A stretch of 12,494 nucleotides of DNA from Smittium culicis (lineage: Eukaryota > Kickxellomycota > Harpellomycetes > Harpellales > Legeriomycetaceae), in assembly GCA_001970855.1 (NCBI GenBank), contig LSSN01001446.1:1-12494 (forward strand), in the 5' to 3' direction. Positions 1-8,173 of this stretch are shown here, one piece after another; within the stretch, counting starts at the first letter, position 1; the number at the start of each line of letters is the position of its first letter. The notes under the pieces were generated by a model that saw only the letters and a program-made list of their open reading frames with translations, did not search any database and was not told where the DNA came from. The position numbers were made by a program, and so were the translations under genes.

Positions 1-45
1 CCCAGTGGGTATGGAGCTGCTAGAGCGGCGGAGAGGGGTCGGTAG
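1..45 (+). other. GC-rich scrap at window edge, possible 3' end of a coding region
   Basis: The first 45 bases are far richer in G and C than anything else in the window and end abruptly in a T-rich run. On the plus strand one frame is open for 14 codons (P-S-G-Y-G-A-A-R-A-A-E-R-G-R) and stops at TAG 43-45. This would fit the tail of an Arg/Gly/Ala-rich protein whose body lies to the left. A second plus-strand frame stays open for 23 codons into the T-rich run, and a minus-strand frame is also open. The T run after position 50 could also be a Pol III terminator behind a small RNA, but I recognise no RNA motif. The identity is unknown. Confidence 0.2.
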
Positions 46-136
46 AAAAATTATTTTTTTAATATTTTTTTAACTTTTTAAATATTTTTTATTAGTTTTA
101 GTATACTTTTAAATTATGTTTAATAAATTCTCTGAC

Positions 137-154
137 AAAAAAAAAAAAAAAAAA
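137..154. repeat. Poly-A run, 18 bases
   Basis: This is an uninterrupted run of 18 A. Comparable runs are 15 T at 3602-3616 and 14 T at 8041-8054. They are typical of very AT-rich eukaryotic intergenic DNA, and their exact length is prone to sequencing error. Confidence 0.9.
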
Positions 155-201
155 TAGTAGCATAGCTTTTGCATTTAAAAAACATTTGAAATTATCGTCT
201 A

Positions 202-384
202 ATGGTTCATCTGATTCAGCCAATAACTTTATCTTTTAGTCGTAAGCGAATAGAATTTCTAAAAAAAAAAATTCCGTTTCAGGTAAGAATATCCCACATA
301 GATGTCTTAGTATGTACTTTATAGCTTGGAATAGCGGAAGGTAAAGAAAGCGACCATTTTATCCACTATTTATCAAAAACATAA
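202..384 (+). CDS. Possible two-exon mini-gene or gene remnant, 46 residues
   Basis: An ATG at 202 opens a frame to 282, where CAG is followed by GTAAGA, a near-ideal 5' splice site. A 42-base gap (283-324) ends in TTTATAG, and the frame resumes in the same phase at 325 and runs to TAA 382-384. Splicing gives 46 residues, rich in Lys/Arg in the middle (S-R-K-R-I-E-F-L-K-K-K), then L-G-I-A-E-G-K-E-S-D-H-F. Unspliced, the frame stops at TAG 322-324 after 40 residues. I do not recognise the product. A stop at 187-189 closes the frame upstream, so it would start at this ATG or from an upstream exon. It could be a small gene, a relic of a larger one, or chance. Confidence 0.2.
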
Positions 385-1450
385 TTCATCTGTGAGGTAC
401 AAACTTTTTGTATTTAATATTTTCAGTCCAAATTTTAAAATGTGTGACACCTAATTATTATAAACGATAATAAAATATAATTTGATGGACTTTTATTTTA
501 GTATAATTAATTTGCTGATAAAAATAGAATGTAGATCAATGATAATTCATTCGTTAGTAAAGAATATAAGATTATCTTAAGGCTTGTAAATATAAATCCA
601 AAAAATAAGCACTAAGCTTAAAACGTGCTCTTGTGCTCAACAGGGCTTCCATTAGCTTTTATTTTTTTGAATGCTACAATTTTAATTCAAAAACAAAAAA
701 AAGTTACTAAATGGCTAGAAGAAACCATTGGGTTTTATTCAAAATCGTTGTAAAAAAGTTTTAGGGAATTGGAATTACTCGTTTATGATCTAAATGATTT
801 CTGTTTTTAAAAATTGTCAAGCTCAAAATGTATTGATAAATATTTATATAAAATATTTTTCACTGATACTTGAACAAACTTTCTGTACTTCAAGGTGGTT
901 TATCTTCATTTTTAGACATTATCGATTAAAATTATGCTTAATGCTTATTTTTGTATTTTTATCGTCGTACTAAACTTATATACCTATTTCAAAAACAATA
1001 AAACACTTCTTTACAGGGTTTTTTTGGAAATAAGTTTTAGCTTAATTGATAGACTCTGGTATTTTACATTCTTATAGGTATCTCAAAAATACTTAATTTT
1101 AGAAGTGGGTTTAAAAATGTACCCTATACTTTTCCAATTTAGGAGCATATAACAAACAAAGAAAAAAATTGAGGGTTTTTAGTAACTTTTATCTAATTAT
1201 ACAGTTTTAAAATCAATGTTGAATTTATCAATTTATTATGCTAATATCTGATTTAAATTTTGAGTAATTAAGAATTCCAAATTAAATTAACATGCAATTA
1301 ATAATATGGTTGTAATTAACTAAAGGATTTTACTTTTAGCGCCAATTAAATAATCTTAGCGCGTAATCATATTGACTAGCAAAAAACCTCATTAGTAAAA
1401 AATTAAAACTTTTATTATTGTCGGAGACTTATTAACTCCTTCCCGCCCAA

Positions 1451-1467
1451 CGCTTTTTAAAAAAGCG
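1451..1467. repeat. Short palindrome, 8-base arms
   Basis: CGCTTTTT at 1451-1458 and AAAAAGCG at 1460-1467 are perfect inverted copies separated by one A. The arms are mostly A/T, so the GC-containing ends are the only notable part. No role can be assigned. Confidence 0.6.
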
Positions 1468-1581
1468 ATTTTATTGATTCGCTAGCAATTTATAAAAAAA
1501 TTAATACTTTATTACTATTATACAACAAGCCAATAATTTTTTCAGTCTCAGGGTTAGGTTATTTTACTTGACCACTGTTCG

Positions 1582-1605
1582 CTATTTTAGGTAGGTCAAA
1601 AATAG
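1582..1605. repeat. Short inverted repeat, 7-base arms
   Basis: CTATTTT at 1582-1588 and AAAATAG at 1599-1605 are inverted copies around a 10-base spacer containing GGTAGGTC. The flank just downstream, with CCGCCCGGG near 1611-1619, is one of the few GC-rich spots in this region. No function is evident. Confidence 0.4.
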
Positions 1606-2586
1606 TCAACCGCCCGGGAAAGGGGTAAATAAAAAAAATAAGAGAACAAGAGAACGCATAAATTTAAACGTTACAATAAACAAAGATTACCAGCAGACAA
1701 TGACTTTCAAAACAGATGTAAAATGATAAAATATTTACTTGGATAATCTATATGAAATTTTTTTAGATGTTTTAAAATATTTACATTTAAATTTATATTA
1801 ATATTAATTTAAAAGGAAAGTAAGAAAATTAAGGCAAAAAGGACTTATAAGAGAAAAAAATCATAAGATATGAAAATTCAAAATATAACAAAAAATTGAA
1901 AAATCTCCCGAATTTTACGAGAAGAAAATGATTCAGCAGTTTTTTTTCAGCAAAAAATTAGAATACTCATATAAGCTTTATTTTTTACTACTTATTTTAT
2001 ATAGTATTAGTTTTTTAGTATATCTTTATCATGACGAAGTTATTAGCTATTATTAGTACTTAGTTCATTAAAAAGACTAGCTTTTAGTTAATCGAAGCTT
2101 ATTTTTTAACGTAAAAATCGACATTATAGTATTTATTTATTATAAATCCTTTGATCAATTAAAATATCTGTTGAGCCCTTTTAGTATATCAATTGGTAAT
2201 GCTTATATATTCGATTTTCTAAATCTGGAATTTTTTAATACTAAATTAAATATATAAAAAAATCAAGTGATTATAGACTATGCAAATTGAGAGAATTAAT
2301 TTTTGAAATAAAATTCCGCGTTTAAAGAATAAGTTTATAGTTATCATAGTGCTTTTGACGGGCTTTAGAGTTTTAAATTTCAAGTTTAGTTTGTAGTTTC
2401 TCTATAAACGGTTTATAAAAATAAAAAATGGATTGTGCGCTTTTTTTGGGCAAGTTATTATCAATGGGTAATTGTTCAGATTAACAATACGACTGTCGCG
2501 TTAAAAAGCCACTCTTCTTTTGGTATTTAATCTCAGCTATATCGCTTAATTTTTTGGGCGGATGTATATACAATTAAAATTGAAAA

Positions 2587-2613
2587 TCCTGCGAATCATT
2601 TATTTTCGCAGGA
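2587..2613. repeat. Perfect 9-bp hairpin in intergenic DNA
   Basis: TCCTGCGAA at 2587-2595 pairs perfectly with TTCGCAGGA at 2605-2613 across the 9-base loop TCATTTATT. The stem has five G:C pairs inside very AT-rich surroundings, which makes it the strongest small hairpin I found. It could be an RNA stem, a binding site or chance. Confidence 0.65.
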
Positions 2614-3239
2614 AGTTTAACACTTAGTTTTTGACCTGTAAAAGTCGAAGAAAACAATGAAATGCTAGAGGGGAAATAGTTGGTCAATTATTGTGTTTAC
2701 CCAGCAATTAATAGCTATTGATAACTGGATGTAAAAAGTATTTATTAATTCAGATTTACAAATATCACACATTTTTACTTTTTTTAGTACGTGCGACTAT
2801 AACTATGGATTAATTTTTTAAAAAGTAAATTATAGCTATTCGAGTCTAAGCACCTTTAATAAAAGTATATTGAATAATACGAATTATTATCTATTTTCAT
2901 TCAAAGATTTTCTTATGGAATGAATGAAACTGTGGAAAGCTAACAATAAGATAGTATTGAAGCAATTCAATAACCAATAATTTTTTCATTTGTTTTGTAT
3001 TATTAATTTACAAGTACTACATCTATAGTGTACCCTTTTAAAATCACAGTAAAATTTGAAATTAATATCGATAACATTAATGAATACAGAAAATAGAAGT
3101 TTTTGTATAACATATGTATTGAATTTAAAAATTTTTACATGATTTTCTTGATTGCTTTTTTTAAATAACAATGTCAATCATTTTTACACACCTATTAATC
3201 TCATTTCAAATATTGTACGATTCAAATTATAAAATTTTT

Positions 3240-3861
3240 ATAATTTAAAAGTATATATATTATACACAGAAAGATTTTAGTTTTTTCATTCCATTCTATA
3301 TCCCTTTCCCTCGTGTTTCACCTAACACCGTTTAAAACCTTTGCATTTCATAAAAAAACACTTTATAAACACTAATACGTTAAATAAACCTTCACTTCCA
3401 TAATAACACTCATTAGCGAGCTTCAAATAAAAAAATTTTGCTAAGGGTATCATTAGATAAAAATAGGTTACCACTCTAAAATTAAAGTCTCAATTTTTTT
3501 TCCACTTCCGCAAAAAGTAACTATTTTAGCATAATTATTATCTTATTTATAATTATAAAATCTTTATTAATACGCAATATAACTATAAGTTTAACTATCG
3601 CTTTTTTTTTTTTTTTGAATATCGTATCTAAAATATCCTATTCTTATTATTTCAAATATCTTTTCTTTATAGCTTCATACCATTAAACTTTAAAAATACC
3701 AAAAATATTTTTATTCACTCGCATAAACACTCCTGAACATACTATACAACACCGATATTCATTCAAAATTACCTACCATTGCATTTATATTAAAACATCC
3801 ATCAAAGTAGGCTAAATTGTTATAAAAATTATAAACTGTCACAAATAATTTTCTAGGCACC
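3240..3861 (+). promoter_or_regulatory. Likely promoter and 5' UTR of the 3862-6003 gene
   Basis: A TATATATATTATA stretch lies at about 3251-3265. From about 3280 the plus strand becomes strongly C-over-G biased (18 C against 4 G in 3301-3360), with pyrimidine tracts such as TCCCTTTCCCTC near 3300. Pyrimidine-rich, strand-asymmetric DNA is common in fungal promoters. The ATG context at 3862 (GCACCATGA) is favourable. TTTTCTAG at 3849-3856 resembles a 3' splice site five bases before the ATG, so a 5' UTR intron or an upstream coding exon is possible. The transcription start cannot be placed. Confidence 0.35.
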
Positions 3862-6003
3862 ATGAGTTTGTGCTTTTGCTTCAAGCTAAGGTCCAAAGGT
3901 TATCCTGAGGATACCCAGAATAACAGAAGCTCCATCAATAGAACTCCATATTCTTACAACACATTAAATCCTAATTTTTCGGGTAAAAATGGGGTTTCAG
4001 ATCCACCTGTTCTACCCGAGTCTGCACTAATTATGGAATCAAACGCACCAACAATAAGTTCATTAACATTAAGCAGATCCCTTTTACGATCAAACTCTAT
4101 TTACAGTAGAATCTCTATCCCGCTCCTCTTTGACAAGCATAAAAAATCTAAAAACTTCAAAAAAGACGAAATTAGCGTATATAGTAGCGAGCTAGAACTT
4201 CCTACCATCAGCACTCGCCAAAACACACAACTAATAAGTAAAGAAGCAATAGAAAATTATCAAGATTTTGAACTTATTAACTTGCTATACAACCCAAACT
4301 CTGATAACGTTGCACAAGATAACTCTTATTCGAAATCTAGCCTATTGACCAAGTCCCAAAGTCATAAAACTAGCTCAAAATCTTGCACTAAATCTCCAAA
4401 CGATAAAAATGATAAAAATAAGGTAATTTAAATTTTATCTCATTTCAATTGGTATAAAAAAAATTTTTTTTCTATGCGATACTAAATTCTCTCATTTTTA
4501 ACTATTTAGATATCATCGAAAATAAAAATAAACGATATCACAAGCGAAATAACAACCGATCGTGAGGACGGGAGCTTTTTTGATATATTTAATTCAAGAA
4601 AAATTAAAACTTATGATAATTACACTAGACTCGACACAAATGAGAATATTGAAAATTCAAGATACGCATATCCGGGATTTAACACACAAGAAAACAGCTT
4701 TAATACCAACTCTAATTATATGAGAAAAAATGCAACTGATATCAAACCTTCAGATATAGAGTATTTCACAAAAAATCATGGACCAGATATAAAAACTAAT
4801 CAGAACAGACCAAAAATTCACGAAACAGATTCATCTGATACTAAACTATCTTCTGACGATATCAGCTTTCTGATTAATGGGGATAGTTTTGATTCTAACG
4901 AAAATAATGTAGAAATGGAAGGAAACTCAAAGAGCAACGTCTCGATCATTTCTAGGAAAATGATTTCCACATCTTATATCACCCCTCAAAATTTTATAAA
5001 AACCAAAGTAGAAAGGTGCCTACCTAAATCTGTAGAAAATGACGAAGATTTGGCTGATGCTAAAAATAATGACTTAGATTCTAGATGCCTTTCTACTTTT
5101 GATAGCACAAAAACTAAGCGTGAAGACAATTCCTCAAATCACGTTGTAGATAGCGAACAATTAAGCGCCGAACAAATTTTAAATGAAGATTCTGACTCAT
5201 CAAGTCAGTGTCAAAGCGATACATACACTAACACTACAGAATCATTATATAACAAAACCGATGAGAAATCTAACCAAAACAAACTAGAAAATCCTACCAC
5301 GAAAACTATGGATACCAAAAATGAAGTTAGGAGCTCGTCAACCAGTTCTCATTTATCCAACTCTTTCAAAGATGTTACAAATAATGATCTTACGGACTTA
5401 AAGAAGCTGAAATACTATAAAAAAAACAGTCGCAGTATGTCAATACAGTTTATCAAAAAAAATTATCCTGTTAGAAGATCTTTAACAGCAACCAAACTTA
5501 CCGCTAACTCAAAATCGAAAGCCTCAAGAAATAGCAAATATCCAAGAAATCTTACTATTCATACCAGTATACCCCTAAAATCAAACCGAAAATCGTCAAT
5601 TGGTGCAAATAACTCAGCGTCATATGGATCGTTTGGCTCTCCCCAACACAGAAGGAGAAAAACTCCTTGTATAATGAACATCAATAAAGATTCATCTTTT
5701 CCAAAGCCTAACATCAGATTAAATAAAACCCCTATCAAACAAAACAAACTCAATATTTTAAATCATATCCTTGACCCTAAACGCGAGCTTATACCTAATA
5801 GCTCACAACAAATATATAGACAAATCGATAATAGAGTAGCTAAAAGAACTCTGATGCTCAAAACAAAAAGAGTTTCCCAGAATGCTGGAGTTGATATGAT
5901 TAGACCATCATTTACAGGGCTAAATTTTGTCAAAAATGAAACTCCCACTACTAATATGTTGTTGGTTGAAAATGTTAGAAAAAGCAGTAGATTTGCGGTT
6001 TAG
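3862..6003 (+). CDS. Unrecognised Ser/Asn/Lys-rich, probably disordered protein (two exons, 684 aa)
   Basis: The exons are 3862-4422 and 4510-6003. The joined frame gives 684 residues and stops at TAG 6001-6003. I do not recognise a family. The N-terminus, M-S-L-C-F-C-F-K-L-R-S-K, has two Cys next to basic residues, which would suit palmitoylation and membrane attachment, but this is inferred. Most of the chain is Ser, Asn, Thr, Lys and Asp with few hydrophobics, so it is probably disordered. The C-terminal third is strongly basic and holds sites of the kind used by basophilic kinases: RRSL at 509-512, RKSS at 547-550 and RRRKTP at 568-573. No transmembrane segment or catalytic motif is visible. 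The start is chosen for its ACCATGA context; the splice-like TTTTCTAG just upstream leaves room for another start. Exon 2 stays open across the junction in the right phase, which supports one gene. Confidence 0.75.
4423..4509 (+). other. Intron of the 3862-6003 gene (87 bases, phase 0)
   Basis: The donor is AAG|GTAATT and the acceptor is ACTATTTAG. A TACTAA branch-point-like motif lies at 4480-4485, 24 bases before the acceptor. The frame before the gap would stop at TAA 4429-4431; removal joins two frames in the same phase, and the downstream frame is open for 70 codons before its first ATG at 4720. Confidence 0.85.
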
Positions 6004-7223
6004 TGATAAAGCACAATTTTTTTGAAATAATGACTTTTTCATTGCTAGATATAAAAATAAGGAATACCCAAGCCCCTCACGTCAACGTTCATCAAAAATT
6101 TCTTTTGAAATAATACAAACTCATAAAAAAGTTGTATTTTTGCCTATTTAACGGTGTAATTTAAAAGAAAGTTTTTATGCCTTCTTTTGTTTATGAAATA
6201 TCGAATGGAGGTAATATATAGAAATCTTATGTATATTAAAACTGGTGCAAGCGAGCTATTTTTAGTGCTTAGAGACTTTTTTCATATTTCATTCATTTTA
6301 ATAACGTTTTTATTTTATTTTTTCACGTTTTTATATACATTTTTCATACTCTTAGTTTAGCTATCAACTTTTTTGTTTACATTTTGTAAGGATTTATATA
6401 AAAAAAAATATATGCAACTGTACTTTTTATCCGTATTTAAAATTGGTATTTATGCGCCAGTTATGGGAATAATTTAGTAAAAATTATGCAAGATGTCAAA
6501 TTCTTTTTAGATAAACTAAATACATTTCAATGATTGCGTGTAATAGGGAAACTTTAACACTCGTGCATAATTACACACTTACTTTTTTGCTAAGCTTTTT
6601 TATTAAGCCTATTTAAGCTTAAAAGTTGTATCTCTACAAAAGCTGATCATAACATTTGTCCTAGTTTTAAATTTCATTACTTTTATAAAAATTTGCAAGA
6701 AAAAAAATAAGATTTCAGTAAAGGATTTTATTGCGTGATATTTTAGTTTTAAATTAAAAATTAATATATCAATTTTTTAAATTTAAATCTACATAATATA
6801 ATTATGAAAAAGTCGATTGAAAAAACTGCTCAATAATATCTATTTAATTTCGCATCAATGTACCGATTTTTCAGAATATAGCGAATTTTTTTATTATTAT
6901 TTGAAATTGCTTGGTTAAAAAGTGCATATTTTGGTATATTAAAGCAAAAAAAAAGAATTTTTTACTGGTAAAATAGTATAAGTAATTGGTACCATCTTCA
7001 AAAAATGCTTCACTTCATAAATGAAAAGTGTAAATTTTCGGAATCTAATGCATTTTATTCAATATTTTGATTAGTTTCGTTCTTGAGCTTCTTACAGTGG
7101 TTTTAATATGGAAAATGGGTACAAGTGGTTGAGAGCTACATAGTATTTTTTTACCAAAATATAAAGAAAAAAATAACGACAAGTATCACTTATTTTTAAT
7201 ACGAATAGTCACAATTTTAATAA

Positions 7224-7246
7224 CAATGATTTCAATGATTTCAATG
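7224..7246. repeat. Short tandem repeat, 9-base unit, 2.6 copies
   Basis: CAATGATTT occurs at 7224-7232 and 7233-7241, followed by CAATG at 7242-7246, without mismatches. It is a small tandem repeat of no evident function. Confidence 0.75.
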
Positions 7247-7837
7247 TTTTTTTTGATAGGTTTAGATACATGTATGCGTATTTGAATTCATTTCTGAAAT
7301 TCACAACCGATTATTTAGTCAATTTTCAACATCTTGTGAATTTGAAATAATTTTAATACAAAGAATAAATTGTATCCAACCCAATTTGAATTAAAAAAAT
7401 CACAAAAAATTTTTTTTAGTTTATTCTTTAAATAATTATAAATCCATAAACATATTAAACTTGAATTTTATATAAAATTTTTGTTCAAATTATTTTATGC
7501 AATACTTTATTAGAATTTTCCTCTTTATATTACTATGAGAGATTTCTTTTTGATATAATTTTTCAGAGATAAATCTCATATATTAAAATATGTTATTTAA
7601 TAGATTGTATATGTATAGGTCTAAATATTCCCCTGCAAATTAAAGGGTACTATAGTGGAATATTTTTGACTTTTCGACTAATGATCCGTACCTTTTTTAA
7701 CTGCTAAATGAGATTTTTATCAGGTATTCTAAACAAGCAGTCCGCAAAAAAAATTTTGAATAAAACCAAGATTTTTAGATTAAAAAAAAATACAGAACGT
7801 GCCAACCCAGTATATTTATGGATTTTAATCGTAAATA

Positions 7838-8009
7838 CAGTGGTACTTTAAATAAGCCTCTTTGGCTGAAACCCTGAAATTTTTCATGGCACATAGTACG
7901 TCTTACTTCATAAGTTACCAACACCGTACCAAACTCTAAAAACATCAAGAAATTTTTTGGATTATATAAATACTTTAACTCCCAGTTTATTTTTTTTGTT
8001 GCATCATAA
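7838..8009 (+). mobile_element. Possible decayed transposon trace
   Basis: Two weak and competing signals overlap here. First, TA followed by CAGTGGTACT at 7838-7847 resembles the ends of Tc1/pogo-type DNA transposons, but no inverted partner was found. Second, the frame at 7914-8006 reads P-N-S-K-N-I-K-K-F-F-G-L-Y-K-Y-F then N-S-Q-F-I (7929-7991). This matches the spacing of the conserved F-L-G-L-x-x-Y-Y-R-x-F-I stretch after the catalytic region of Ty3/gypsy reverse transcriptases. Stops at 7875-7877, 7911-7913 and 8007-8009 interrupt that frame, so any such element is dead. AT-rich DNA readily encodes F, Y, I and K, so chance is a real alternative. Confidence 0.2.
7986..7991 (-). terminator. 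Candidate poly-A signal for the Mios gene
   Basis: TTTATT on the plus strand reads AATAAA on the minus strand, about 185 bases downstream of the stop at 8174. It is the only canonical hexamer I noted in that 3' flank, but such hexamers are frequent by chance in AT-rich DNA. Confidence 0.2.
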
Positions 8010-8173
8010 GGTTAAATTTCACTTTCACTTTCAACTTTAATTTTTTTTTTTTTTAATGCTATTGAAAAAAGTCAATGGAACAAAAAATAAAACATTAAGC
8101 GGAAGCTAGATATAGGCATAAATGGGAGTAAATAAGAACATTTTAATTTTAGTAAATGAAAAATAATAATGTT

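Larger units (their letters stand above)
46..3861. other. Long AT-rich intergenic region, no confident gene
   Basis: This 3.8 kb stretch has frequent stops in all frames on both strands, many A and T homopolymers (18 A at 137-154, 15 T at 3602-3616) and no tRNA-like or rRNA-like motif that I can see. The longest ATG-started frame is a 63-codon minus-strand ORF at 2986-3177, which looks like chance. Items of possible interest inside it are listed separately: a mini-ORF with an intron-like gap at 202-384, hairpins at 1451-1467, 1582-1605 and 2588-2612, and the likely promoter region from about 3240. Confidence 0.6.
6004..8173. other. Intergenic region between convergent genes, no confident gene
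   Basis: Both flanking genes end into this 2.2 kb, so it must hold both 3' UTRs and poly-A sites. For the plus-strand gene, A-rich stretches such as ATAAAAATAA near 6050 could serve. For the minus-strand gene, AATAAA on the minus strand at 7986-7991 is a candidate. The rest is AT-rich with stops in every frame. A 9-base unit CAATGATTT is repeated 2.6 times at 7224-7246. Traces that might be decayed transposon sequence at 7838-8010 are listed separately. Confidence 0.6.

Noticed and set aside
589..665. Minus-strand 25-codon ORF starting M-E-A-L-L-S-T-R-A-R-F
   Set aside because: It is too short, has stops on both sides and no recognisable motif.
1551..1558. GGGTTAGG, similar to telomere repeat
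   Set aside because: It occurs only once and imperfectly; no tandem array is present.
2484..2570. Minus-strand open stretch of about 28 codons (P-P-K-K-L-S-D-I-A-E...)
   Set aside because: It looks gene-like in composition but is short, bounded by stops, lacks good splice sites and matches nothing I know. Open runs of this length are expected by chance.
2986..3177. Minus-strand ORF of 63 codons
   Set aside because: It is Phe/Ile/Lys/Asn-rich as expected of random AT-rich DNA, has no motif, and has no supporting splice structure.
5559..5948. Two minus-strand ORFs of 64 and 61 codons
   Set aside because: They are antisense shadows of the second exon of the plus-strand gene. Their hydrophobic look comes from reading Lys/Asn/Ser codons backwards.
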